A stretch of 25,931 nucleotides of DNA from Irineochytrium annulatum (GCA_027600665.1 JADGJL010000207.1:1-25931); one strand, 5' to 3'. Shown: positions 1 through 9,380, counted from the stretch's first letter. Notes: generated from the letters alone by a model not told the origin. Program-made: numbers and translations.

Positions 1-861
1 CCCCATGCCCCCCCTTCTTACCCGCGGCGACCTCCGACTTCTTCGGCGGCGTCTTGTCCCGCCCGCCCTTCTCCTTCTTCTGCGAAAAGTGCTTCTCCTC
101 CTTCTCTCTCCGTGTGTTCGCTTGTCGATTCTGTTCCAGGCTGGCACGCAGGGCGGACTTCTTCGCCCGCAGATCGTCCAGCAGCGGCGTTGATTTAGGA
201 CGATCGCCCCCCGTGGGCGCGGAGGACAAGGATGCAATCGACGGCTTCTTGGTGATTTGGCCTTCCGCGGGGAATTTCAACGACTCCATAAAAGCTTTGT
301 AGTCGGCATCTTGCAATAGACAAGATTAATGACCGCATGGAAACCGAGTTCGCTTACCATCCTCAATCGTGTTCATTCGGACGTCGGCCTTTCGCTTCTT
401 TTTCGGCACCCCCGCATACGGAGCCATCTCCACCAGAGCGCGTCGCTCCAAGCCAGCTGAAAGGCGTCAGAGAACGGGAAAAGGCCCGACGTCAACCCAC
501 TTTTCTCTTCCTTAAATACCCATCCGTTGTAACCCTTGAAAAACTCCATCAAGGACTCAACCGTGGTGAAATTGATGTATGCACGTGCATGGATGTGCTC
601 CTTCACGGGCGCGCTAAAGAGCTGATCAGCAGGCATTTCATGCAATCAGGCGAACCCCAACCTTTTTGAAAGCTTGCCGGGTATGAATTCTATCCAGTCT
701 GCAGAAGCAGACCAGGCCGAGATGGTGCTCTTGAACACGTGCTCCGGCAGGTTTGGCGGGAGCCGACGCACGACGACCTTGAGGCGTTGCGGAGTGGACG
801 CCTCTCTGGGCTTCCGCTTCTTCGCCTTCTTGTCGTCCTTCGCCTCCTTTGGAGGATCCAT
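1..861 (-). CDS. UPF3: UPF3 nonsense-mediated decay factor (3' end beyond window)
   Basis: UPF3 bridges the exon junction complex or ribosome to UPF2 and UPF1 in nonsense-mediated mRNA decay and shuttles between nucleus and cytoplasm. The model has exons 861-662, 613-501, 456-358 and 309 to the window edge; introns are 48, 44 and 48 nt and all phases agree. After a Lys-rich start comes the Smg4/UPF3 RNP-like domain: KVVVRRLPPNLPEHVF, then DWIEFIPGK, HARAYINF, a GYNGWVF segment and ALVEMAPYAGVPKKK. DDADYKAFMESL follows, as in family members, then a basic Lys/Glu-rich tail that is still open at base 1. I chose the ATG at 861 because the frame reaches upstream only to a non-ATG codon near 930. 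A short upstream exon (ATG near 1175, donor near 1153) could add about a dozen residues but would need a 224-nt intron. The family call is firm; the exact start is not. Confidence 0.9.
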
Positions 862-1207
862 GTCCCAATCGAAGGCTTGAACGTTTTTATCCTTCCTTAC
901 TTCGACTGACAAATCGTCGACATTCTTCACTTGCCAACGAAACTATGTACAGCAATCGATAAATTTATTATTAATTTTTTTAATCCCAAAACGAAGGTGA
1001 AGTAAGAAAAAACAAGGTGAAGTTTGCAGTGGTGGAACTTCCCTTCGACCCGATAGCCCGGACAGGGATGACCACAACGTCTCTCTGATGTGGGGACAAG
1101 AGCTGAACCAGAAGTGAAAAAAGTGAAAGGCGAGGGACGTGCAGTCAACATACATACGTTGTCCAACAACGACATAATAAACAACTCCGTTTCCAAGAAG
1201 GCTAACT
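862..1207. other. Gap upstream of UPF3
   Basis: About 350 bases without a supported gene. It holds A/T-rich stretches near 957-1015. On the minus strand there is a possible short leader exon with ATG near 1175 and a GTATGT donor near 1153 that could splice to an acceptor at 930. The interval probably contains the UPF3 promoter and the 3' end of the small ORF next to it. Confidence 0.4.
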
Positions 1208-1438
1208 TTAAGCCGCTTGGTCGGTTCCCATCTCGTCGTCCTCCGTCAACAAGAACTTTCGATGACCTCCCGCAAAACCTCGACATCGTGCCCGGGGACC
1301 GTATGTTGACTGTAAGAAGAGGAATCGCGCCTCGGCAAGCTCCTTGAGATCCGCGACATGGCTGCATTTCTCGATGAACATTCCGAAGGCGCGTAAGGCG
1401 CGCGCGTAGGCTACAGGCAGAGCACGCTGAGGGGCCAT
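1208..1438 (-). CDS. Small hypothetical protein
   Basis: A 76-codon ORF starting at ATG 1438. The first half looks like a genuine protein, with an amphipathic Ala/Leu/Arg start followed by HVADLKELAEARF. The second half is Arg/Gly-rich and less convincing. A strong acceptor (pyrimidines then TTACAG, ending near 1310) lies in the middle. If used in a different phase it would give a C-terminus containing VPGHDVEVLREVIESSC and an earlier stop. I cannot settle the gene structure and I do not recognise the family; a small mitochondrial or complex-assembly protein is only a guess. It lies on the same strand as UPF3 and POLR1C, between them. Confidence 0.35.
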   Translation of the reverse strand: MAPQRALPVAYARALRAFGMFIEKCSHVADLKELAEARFLFLQSTYGPRARCRGFAGGHRKFLLTEDDEMGTDQAA

Positions 1439-1640
1439 GTTGCCTCGCTGGCGAGGGAATCGGCCATCCCCATTTAATTCGTGTCACTCATTTCAGACAT
1501 TAATATATGTGTACGTCGCTTTCATCAATGAAGGAGCGCTATGCAACAGGGATAGAAATAAAACTCTGCAATCGAAAAGAAACCGGAGCAACGCCTCCAT
1601 TGATGGACCGTCGTGTTAGCAAGGTGTCTACAACGCCGCT

Positions 1641-3028
1641 TTATCCAAACAAGACCGCATCCTTGATCTTCTTGCACTTGTCAATCAGTGTCGTTAAAGC
1701 CTCGTCAAATATGACATCGGGCTTAAGAATCCCCGTCGATTCAACACGGACTGGGTGCATTGTTAACAACAAATTTCATCGCTTTGAGCTTACATATAAA
1801 GTGGTCCCGAATCCTCGAAAGCCGCACCTTCCCCTCAAACTCCTTATGTCGCAGTACCTCCCGACTCACGGTGTCCTTCCTCGGATTCACGACCCGCGCC
1901 TCCTTCACTCCTAAAACCATCGTCAGCTCTCACGCGCACTCCCTATGTTCAGACCTTCGTCGTTATTAAAAACCTCTACCACCCCCTTCGCAAAACACGC
2001 CTGGAATCTCTCCGCGCTCTCCCCCACGATCGGCTCCAAGATGGTGATTTCTGGTAGTAGCCGATAACTCGCCGTGGCGACAGGACTCCATTTCGCATGC
2101 TCCTTCCCGATGCCCTTCTGGCAGTGCAGCTGCGCCTCAATCTCCTGACCGGGGCGGAGTTTCGTGATGAGGATGTCCTTGTGGACGGGCCGGATCGGGT
2201 TCTCCTTATATAAGATCTCTTGATCGCCTTGGGGTAGCCATTCGATAGCGCTAGAGTACACTAGTTGAAGTGAAATCTCAATTAAAAACGCACACGCGCG
2301 ATTTACGATCGTCTACCGGCAAATTCCGCCTGGTAACATACCACTGGAGTTGATATACTTGTCTGCCGGATTCACGGCGTTCGGCTTCGCATTCGGGTTG
2401 ATCTCGCACTTGACCTTGAGTTGCATGACGACCGTGTTCTTATCGTTGGGTTCGTCATCTGGAAAGGAAAAGACATCAACAATAGCTCTCCCCATCCAGT
2501 TTATACCAAGCGTCTTGAAGGTGAAGTCTCGCGGGTCGACCATGATGGGTATCAGACCCAGCCGATGCGACAGGATTTCGTCGTGCATGATCGAGCTGTT
2601 GTTTAACATGTACACCTTTTCGATTGCCACGGTCGGGACCTCGGAGATCATTATTCTTCGCAGCGCGTTCGCGATGGACGCGTCGACGCCAATCAGGTCG
2701 ATCTCAGCTTCTTCCTCGGATAGGGACGAGATGACTATCTTGAAGTTCTGATTTGGAGACATGTCAGCAAATAAAAATAACCCGGAAAATTAACAAAATT
2801 TCGTGTCATGGTCTCGCTTACTTCTTGGAATTTCTCGAGATTCCACGACAAGTCTTCCCCTGGAAAGTTTCCCGGAAAATCAATGCCAGACACCTTTACG
2901 CACGAATTTAGAGCCGTAAAGGTAACAACTTTTAATGCACTAGCTTCACATACATTTGAAATATGATCCTTATGCAACAAAACCCTCGTCCGCTTGTCCG
3001 TAAGTCTATCCATCTCGTGTCTATCCAT
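1641..3028 (-). CDS. POLR1C: DNA-directed RNA polymerases I and III subunit AC40 (RPAC1)
   Basis: This is the alpha-like subunit that dimerises with AC19 to nucleate assembly of RNA polymerases I and III in the nucleus. Exons are 3028-2954, 2893-2822, 2747-2342, 2260-1955, 1910-1794 and 1750-1641; introns are 60, 74, 81, 44 and 43 nt and all phases agree. The product is 361 aa, normal for the family. Recognisable segments in order are [119 protein letters not shown] and [17 protein letters not shown]. The splice at 2342/2260 restores [12 protein letters not shown]. Two in-frame ATGs (3028 and 3013) are possible; the first is used here. The promoter is shared head to head with PXMP4. Confidence 0.95.
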
Positions 3029-3100
3029 CTCGTTGGCAAGAAAACCGTCGTTCGTGGCAAGTTTGACGAGCGCGGTGACATAACAAGCCTCCACCTGGAA
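3029..3100. promoter_or_regulatory. Compact bidirectional promoter, POLR1C/PXMP4
   Basis: Only 72 bases separate the start codons of two divergent genes, so both core promoters and both 5' UTRs must lie here or reach into the neighbouring coding sequence. No TATA box is visible. The role follows from position alone. Confidence 0.45.
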
Positions 3101-3906
3101 ATGTCGCTTGACTTCGCTGCCCTCGCGGCCCGGCACCATGACCTCTTCGCCATCATCAAGGGCTTCCGCAACGGCGCCGTCTATGGCGCCAAGATCCGTG
3201 CGCCGCATGCTTTCGTCATGACCTTCCTGTTTCGCCAAGGGACGTAAGTGTAGATTCACCTTCTCGCACGTGTGATTTACGTCATCTTCACAGGTTAACG
3301 GAGAAGCTCCGATTTATCCTGAAGGCGACATATCAGCATTCTAAAAACCTGGCGTTCTTTGTGACGATCTACAAGACGTTGATGGTGCTGCAGCGGCTGG
3401 TAAAGGGGAAGGAGGACAGCGCAGATGCGTTCGTGGCGGGTGTTGTGGGTGGGTACATCGTGTTTGGGGAGGACAACAATATCAACCAGCAGGTTCGACC
3501 ATTTTACGCGCGTGATCACCGTCCAGAGATTAAATTTTTTTTTGGTTCATGGACACAGATTGTATTGTACCTGTTCTCACGGATCATGGTCGGTATGGCC
3601 AAGCTGAGCGTGAAGAAGGAACTACTTCCGCAGCCACCGCATGCGTTCCCGGTGTTTGCGGCAGTAACATGGGGTGATGGTCGCCGCTACATTGAGATGG
3701 TAACCTTCACCTAGGAATTGTGATGCTCCTTTTCCGGCAAGAACGCGACGTTCTGCAAGGTTCTCTTCAAGCCTCTATGCAATACCTCTACAATGACAGG
3801 TTCGAACGGTCATGTTTCGCAATGTGCGAAGATGTAACGCATCCTTTCTCCCATCAACAGCGAGGTGTTCTCGACATTCAGAAACTGGTTATGGCATAAC
3901 CGCTAA
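3101..3906 (+). CDS. PXMP4: Peroxisomal membrane protein 4 (PMP24 family)
   Basis: PXMP4 is a multispanning protein of the peroxisome membrane in the Tim17/Tim22-like superfamily; its exact role is unsettled. Exons are 3101-3243, 3294-3492, 3559-3673, 3715-3799 and 3861-3906, with introns of 50, 66, 41 and 61 nt. The product is 195 aa against about 212 in animals. The family signature is very clear: KGFRNGAVYGAKIRAPHAF followed by VMTFLFR, then TEKLRFILKATYQHSKNLA, the segment GGYIVFGEDNNINQQ, LYLFSRIMVGMAKLSVK, SLQASMQYLYNDSEVF and FRNWLWHNR at the end. The ATG at 3101 is chosen because a further upstream extension would use a non-ATG codon and overlap the promoter of the divergent gene. The stop lies 7 bases from the stop of convergent ZFPL1. 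Confidence 0.95.
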
Positions 3907-3913
3907 CTTCTTC

Positions 3914-5040
3914 TCACAATGCGAAGTAAATCATTACTAGCAGCATCACGGTCACATACACAGCCAACCGCTTTGTCGTGAACCACCGCCCTCTTGGTAG
4001 CCTGTTTGATAACATTTTCGTTTAGTTCGTTTTGTAGCAATAGAGTACAAATCTTACCACGGGATCTTAAAGTTCGACAGGGCCGACTGGAGACTACTCC
4101 GTGTTCCGTACTTATCGTCGTCCCCGTCCCGGAACGACCCCGTTTTCTTCCGTCCTGTACTTGGTTTATACATCACAGTTCCTATTACGTCCTTATCCTC
4201 ACCTGTATCAGGGGCACCCGCGCTTGGAAGAGAGGGCCGTCCTATTTGTCCTATTTGAACAGCAAAGTCGGTCGGTTTCGGCGTCGCGCTCGAGGAAGGG
4301 TGTGGAAGTCCTCCAGCGTTTGACGGTGGTGGGAGGGAGGCGGGGGTCGAAGAGGGGATTGTTGGAAGTGGAGGGATCTCTATTGGTAGGCTCGATTCGG
4401 AGGGCAGCGGGATCTGGCAACGACTTAGTTTGTCACTTGACGTGTTAACTCACCGTCCTCTTCGGGAGCAAAGGCTGGGCCCACTTCGACGTGCGGAACG
4501 CAGTGCGAACGAGGTCGGCGATCGGGGTGACAGAGTTATCGGGAGGGATGATCGCCATCTTGTAAACCGTTAGCACTCAGGTTCGCTGTTATCGCCTTAC
4601 ATTACAAGTCGGGCAAGCGTATCCCGCTGGAGCCGTATGGGCTGGCAGCTTGTCGCAAGCATCGTTGATGCATTGTGCATGAAAAATGTCTGGGATACAT
4701 CAAAACGCGACGGCTTTGGTAGAGATAACCTACCAAGGCACATCAGCCGAACGAGATCCCCGTGCTCCAACGACTTCGAACACAACGTGCACACGGCGTC
4801 ATAATCGCTATCTTGCAGCCACTGCAAGTACGAACGCACTACAACACGCAATAAGCATACGCAATCTTGATAAATACCAAGCGCCTGGCTCACCGACGCA
4901 CTATTTCGACCATTTAGAGATGCAAAACGCGACAGCTGGCAAACCTTGGGATGATCGCTCAGCATGCATTTCTCGCAGACGTTCTTCCGATGTTCGAAGC
5001 AGAAAAGGTTCGTGACGACTCGGCAGCGACACAGGCCCAT
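3914..5040 (-). CDS. ZFPL1: ZFPL1-type zinc finger Golgi membrane protein
   Basis: ZFPL1 is a cis-Golgi integral membrane protein with an N-terminal B-box-like and RING-like zinc module; it helps keep cis-Golgi structure through GM130 in animals. Exons are 5040-4945, 4900-4894 (7 nt), 4838-4734, 4689-4601, 4558-4454, 4413-4058 and 4001-3914; introns are 40 to 56 nt. The product is 281 aa. It starts MGLCRC, then [39 protein letters not shown], the RING-like FHAQCIND and [12 protein letters not shown] Ser/Pro-rich linker follows, then a Lys/Arg/Asp-rich [16 protein letters not shown] segment and a final membrane anchor, [18 protein letters not shown], as expected for a tail-anchored family member. 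The HPKCVV junction is only obtained with the 7-nt exon. The 4453/4414 splice in the linker is the least certain one. Confidence 0.93.
4894..4900 (-). other. 7-nt microexon in ZFPL1
   Basis: The exon reads TGCGTCG on the minus strand. It is flanked by an AAATAG acceptor (intron 4944-4901, 44 nt) and a GTGAGC donor (intron 4893-4839, 55 nt). Joined to exon 1, which ends in AAG, and exon 3, which begins TGCGTTCG, it encodes [12 protein letters not shown]. This matches the family pattern HxxCVVxSYLxWL and supplies a zinc-binding Cys. Skipping it shifts the frame. Confidence 0.8.
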
Positions 5041-5297
5041 CGTCGCGGTGCGCTAATGACTGCAGATCGTCAGCAGAGTGGAGTGGGGAGGAAAGTTTGA
5101 CGAGCGACGAGTTCACACATAGCCAGCACACCTGCTGAGATCTCATATCTTCAATTCCCTTCGAGAGTTTATGTCAAGGAGGTATCAGGCAGGCAGGGTA
5201 GGTGGGATCCAGGGATCTTCGCCCAACTCGAGATGATTGGGTGATATGTTGGAGCTGCGCAACAATGAAGCGTCAGTAACATTTTCTTACAACCAAC
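5041..5297. promoter_or_regulatory. Divergent intergenic region, ZFPL1/CFAP97-like
   Basis: 257 bases between two divergent start codons. It must contain the promoters and 5' UTRs of both genes. No specific element is recognised. Confidence 0.35.
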
Positions 5298-6980
5298 ATG
5301 GCCGACGTGGACGTTGCCGCCGACGCGAGCGCGGGGGATTACTTCAACGACGACTTCGAGGCGCATGACGAGACTCACGACGCGTCGCCTCACCATGATG
5401 GATTCGGCGCGTACGCACCTGGGGAGGTGGATCCGGAGCACGACGCAGCTGGTGGTGTTGACGCCGGACCTGACGCGAGCGACGCGGCACCCGACGCGAC
5501 TGGCGACTTCGATGCGAACAACCTGAGCGGTGTTAAACACGACGACGCCGCCGTGTGCCCTGAAGACGACGAGAACGAGCGGTCCCACGAGCTCGCGCAC
5601 TCCGAAGTCTGTGCGCCCTCCTCCGCCACCGCCGCCTCCACCGTCGCGCCTCCTCCCTCCACTAAAGCGAAGAAGCCAGTCTACGACCGCTATGCCCACC
5701 GCCGGCACCACTCCATGCACCCTGTCTCCAACAGGTACCTTGCGATGAAGTGGGACGAGCAGGACAAGCACACCCAACACTCGCGCCTCGCCCACGTCTC
5801 CCACTCCATCAACAACTCTGCTCCGCCCGTGTATCTCCACCTCCGGCAGCACTTGAAAAGGCACCAGCAAGAGGAGGAGCTAAGGCAGACCATTCTGCGG
5901 CAGAATCGAATGATGGATGAGCGGATCAGGCATCTGGTCAAGAACTTTAACTCGTTGGGAGCGAGGAGGGAGGTGGTGGATCGGCGGCTGAAGCTTGTGA
6001 GTTTAGGGATGGAGGAGCAGAGGCGATTGAGGGAGAATAGGATTAGAAGGGAGAACGATGTGATTTTGGGAAGGCTGGAGGCCACTCAGCCGTACTATGG
6101 GACGAGGAGCTGGCATGATAGCGAGCTGACGAGGCTGGAGTTTTTAAAGAACCATGCGGCTTTCCCGCAGCATTGTAAGTTGCTCGTCCTGGGCTGCTTT
6201 TTTATTCTAAATGTGAAATCTACAGATGCGGATCTGCAAAAGAAGCTGAAGACTTCGTGGGCTGGAACGCGGACGCAGGGTGCTAAGAAGGACGGGGCGG
6301 CGAAGCAACAGTCTAGGTCGAGTGAGCCCAGGCCCGCTGAAGCCGCCGCCGAAATCAAGGTTACCGAGGAGCCTCAACAGCGGGCTGAGGCTACGGAGGA
6401 AACCACCGCGGTTGACCACAGCGCATTTGAGCACCACGAGGACGAGGGTCACGCAAGTGATGCCATCGATCATGAGCCCTTTGAAAAACGCGTCTCTGTG
6501 GCTCAAACGAACTCGAAGCGTGTCTCTGTGGCTCAACAAAATTCAAAACGGGCCTCCGTGGCTCAACAGAACTCGACGATGGAGCTGATTGGTGTCGAAT
6601 CGGAGCCTGCACCGACCGACGCCAACGTAGAACTTACCGGCGCGGAGATGGAGGCCGTAAGGCAATCGGAGGCGGAGTCAGAGAGAATTCTTCAGGCAGC
6701 ACCAGAGGCTGTACCGGAAGTGGATATTCACGACGCGACCATGGAGTCAGCCGAGCCTGCGATGGAGCCCGAATTCGTCGAAGCGTCGGAGCAGCCAGTT
6801 CCGGTCGAGGATGCGCACTCCGCCGAAGTCGAAATCGAGATTTCCGATTCCCCACTGCCACCCATCCCGCCGGAGGACGCCGTCTCCATCAAACGCGAGG
6901 ATAGCCCCATTGCGACGCCGCCCGTCCTAGGGAAAGATGATCACTCTGGTTTCTTTGACCAAGAGATCGCAGACTCCTAA
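5298..6980 (+). CDS. CFAP97/Hemingway-family cilia protein
   Basis: CFAP97-family proteins (Hemingway in flies) are needed for building motile cilia and flagella. A 51-nt intron at 6175-6225 (GTAAGT..TCTACAG) is probable; it carries no stop and keeps frame, so spliced and retained forms encode 543 and 560 aa. Residues 1-110 are acidic and rich in Asp, Ala and His. The conserved part spans about residues 140-292: MHPVSNRYLAMKWDEQ, PPVYLHLRQHLKRHQQEEEL, RQNRMMDERIRHLV, RRLRENRIRRENDVIL and LEATQPYYGTRSWHDSELTR, ending in LEFLKNHAAFPQH, which resembles the CFAP97D domain. The C-terminal half is low complexity, Glu/Ala/Pro-rich, with three tandem 10-residue repeats. The family call rests on the order of motifs and is fairly secure; the specific paralogue is not. 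Confidence 0.8.
   Translation: MADVDVAADASAGDYFNDDFEAHDETHDASPHHDGFGAYAPGEVDPEHDAAGGVDAGPDASDAAPDATGDFDANNLSGVKHDDAAVCPEDDENERSHELAHSEVCAPSSATAASTVAPPPSTKAKKPVYDRYAHRRHHSMHPVSNRYLAMKWDEQDKHTQHSRLAHVSHSINNSAPPVYLHLRQHLKRHQQEEELRQTILRQNRMMDERIRHLVKNFNSLGARREVVDRRLKLVSLGMEEQRRLRENRIRRENDVILGRLEATQPYYGTRSWHDSELTRLEFLKNHAAFPQHCKLLVLGCFFILNVKSTDADLQKKLKTSWAGTRTQGAKKDGAAKQQSRSSEPRPAEAAAEIKVTEEPQQRAEATEETTAVDHSAFEHHEDEGHASDAIDHEPFEKRVSVAQTNSKRVSVAQQNSKRASVAQQNSTMELIGVESEPAPTDANVELTGAEMEAVRQSEAESERILQAAPEAVPEVDIHDATMESAEPAMEPEFVEASEQPVPVEDAHSAEVEIEISDSPLPPIPPEDAVSIKREDSPIATPPVLGKDDHSGFFDQEIADS
6486..6575 (+). repeat. Three 30-bp tandem repeats encoding KR(V/A)SVAQxNS
   Basis: Three direct in-frame 30-bp units (6486-6515, 6516-6545, 6546-6575) encode KRVSVAQTNS, KRVSVAQQNS and KRASVAQQNS in the CFAP97-like protein. 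Each unit carries a basic-basic-x-Ser motif of the kind phosphorylated by PKA or PKG. The nucleotide copies differ at several third positions while the peptide is nearly constant, which suggests the peptide is selected. Confidence 0.9.
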
Positions 6981-7148
6981 TGTCTCGATGCAACGTTTCG
7001 TGCACAATTGCTCATTGCCGTTAAATCTCAGCTTTCACATACAGTAGCAACCAGTACCGTTAGAAAAATATATTATGGTCATAAAGTAAGAAGTGATGGC
7101 AGTTGTGCCTAACCAGCTGTTGAAAATGAATTTACTGTGTGGAAGAGA

Positions 7149-9246
7149 TTATAGAGCCAAGGCGTCCGCGTGGTGGAAATGCAGCTCTTCATACATCTCG
7201 TAGGCATGTTGTTGGACGTCGAGCGGCGAGCCATGCATAGGTGAGCTATGAAAACCGGGCGATGTATAAGATAGCGATAGCGGCCGTTTAAGAGCAGGAC
7301 GTTTTACCTTTGCAATTTCTCCGTTATGTAGTTTAGATCGAGATTCAAATATTTCGCGATAAAGGCCCCAATATCCGTGTTTTCGTGGTTTCCCCTCAAT
7401 TGTTCCGATTGATGGCCGTAAGCGTACTGATGTGAGTTAGTCTCCCAGAGCTATAAAATAAAGTTACCAAGTTGACATCAACAGCTGAATGCCCATGAGT
7501 CGCCCACCCCAGCTCCGCCCGGTTGCTAACCATCCGCGCAATGAACGAATCATACTCAATGCCCGACTTGCCCGCCGTCGACAAGAACGACACCTCATCG
7601 GCGCTCGGATCCGTGATGCCCAGCCACTGTGGAATAACGGTTCCCTTAACGAAGGTCGCATAGTCGGTGCCGTTGTAGGTCGAAAGAAAGTGTCCCAGGA
7701 CGACAGTGGAGTTCTTCACATTCTTTAATGCGCTCGGTGTCCATTTGTACTCGGGATATCCCTGCAGCTCGTGTGCGACAGACAAGCCGCCGGTCTCGTG
7801 GTCCGACGTCTTACACCGTTCAGATGACTTCGGCTAATTTTAAGACTTACCGATATCATGACAGTGTTGTCGTGCGTCGAGACCCACTTCATCACAGCGT
7901 CAATGGCCCTGTTGTACTCCAAGATCTCGTGAAGGTGCGCAGCCGGATCGTTTCTAATAATATCTTAGTCGCCACAAAAAGCCACACAGGCCTACGAGTG
8001 AGCTGCCATATCAATCCGGCTGCCCTCGATCATGATGAAATATCCCTTATCGCTCTTGGCAGTTGCAGCGTCAAGGATAGTCAAAGCCTTAATCGCCATC
8101 TCCGTCAACGACGGCTCGACCGCCGAATCCCGGTCAATATCGTAATTCATGTGATCCGGCGTAAACAGCGCCATAATCGGCAACCTATAAACCACATTAA
8201 GCCTTCGCCTCTACACGGCCACCTACTCAGAAGCATGACCCAACCCATCGAACCCGCTCCGATCCCAAATCATTTTCCACCCAATGGCTTGCGCAAGCAT
8301 TGTCAGGTCTTCTCCGTCACTGCGACAGCTCCCAGGTCCCGTCCGGGGCATAAAGTGGCATGCGCCCCCGCCGAACATAAGGTCGACGTTGCGGCCGAGG
8401 GAATAGTTCCCTATCTGCTGCGTCGCGATCTCGTCCTCAAAGTCGCGGTGGATGACATGGGAGGAGAAGGAGGCGGGGGTCGCTGTGGGACGGATTAATA
8501 GATTGCTATCATAAATCACATCTACCGTGCGTTATCCGCGAGGTCGCGACCAGGCCGGTGAGATAGCCGTTCGCCTTGGCAGCCTCCAGGATGGTACCAC
8601 AGGGGAGTTTGTCTGGAAACTGTTCCTCAACTTCAGCGACAGTACATATCAATATTGGGTCCTAACCACCCCAATGGCACCGTTATAAGACTTTGCCGCG
8701 CAAGAGAAGGCCGTCGCGCCAGCAGCGGAATCCGTAACAAAGCTGTCAGAGCTCCTAGTGCGCGAACTGCCGACTGGGATAGCAGTTAATATTGCTCCTG
8801 CATGCCATCACGTACCCAGGATGGTATCAAGAGGAAGCTGCGTGTAGTAAGGCAATCCATTCGCATAAGCATTGTAGTTCCTCGCAAGAGTCTGGGACGC
8901 CGGGCCGAAACCTGACAAGCTTATCAGTATCTTCGCACGCATTGTGAAGCGTACCATCCGATATCATCATGATCACATTCCTCTTCCCACCTTGTTTCGA
9001 GCCGCCTATTAGAAGCATGTAAGTAAAAGGGATGGAGATAAGCGAGGTACCGGCGACCCTGATACTGCAGACGATGGCGATGGCCGCGAGGCCAGTCAGA
9101 ATGAGAAAGCCGGAGAAGATCGGGAGGCATTTGCGAGAGAGCGGCTTCCTGCAAGATATCCGGAGGCCGCAGCATCCGAGGAGCGTCTGCTCCTGCTGGA
9201 TCTCTGGGTCGTGGAGCAGGGGGTGGGTGGATGACTCCGAAGCCAT
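7149..9246 (-). CDS. Vacuolar-type alkaline phosphatase (PHO8-like)
   Basis: A metal-dependent phosphomonoesterase. Eleven exons: 9246-9051, 9005-8955, 8911-8816, 8773-8667, 8619-8526, 8482-8245, 8184-7996, 7953-7851, 7809-7468, 7426-7308 and 7245-7149. All phases agree; the product is 543 aa. A cytoplasmic tail is followed by a signal anchor at residues 41-60, giving type II topology as in yeast PHO8. Catalytic features are NVIMMISDG with Asp82, SSRTRSSDSFVTDSAAGATA with nucleophile Ser130, RITHATPAS with Thr183, EGSRIDMAAHSND with Glu314, Asp319 and His323, TSDHETGG with Asp361 and His362, and THGHSAVDV with the late His ligand. Metal ligands appear intact. The residue after Asp319 is Met, where yeast and animals have His and E. 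coli has Lys. The first intron (9050-9006, 45 nt) is frame-preserving and a little less certain than the others. Confidence 0.95.
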
Positions 9247-9380
9247 GATGGTAATGATGATCGTGTGTCGTCAAACGCGATATTCAAGCCTTACTTCTGT
9301 TTTTGGCAGCATTGAGGCGCACCCTTCTTTAATTTGGGCGCTGCAATCCCCAAAATTGTCGTTTTCCATAATTTTAACAA

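Noticed and set aside
927..1487. 186-codon minus-strand ORF covering the UPF3 upstream region
   Set aside because: No conserved motif; it runs through likely non-coding A/T-rich sequence and conflicts with the frame of the small ORF at 1208-1438.
5169..5870. 233-codon minus-strand ORF
   Set aside because: It is antisense to the Asp/Ala-rich start of the CFAP97-like gene; its Val/Gly-rich content is a by-product of that codon use.
7451..7467. A 17-nt intron ending at TTTTATAG in alkaline phosphatase
   Set aside because: It is open in frame but too short to splice. The acceptor at 7427 gives a 41-nt intron and the conserved DVNLYAYG junction.
7728..8498. 256-codon plus-strand ORF
   Set aside because: It is antisense to exons and introns of the alkaline phosphatase and has no recognisable domain.
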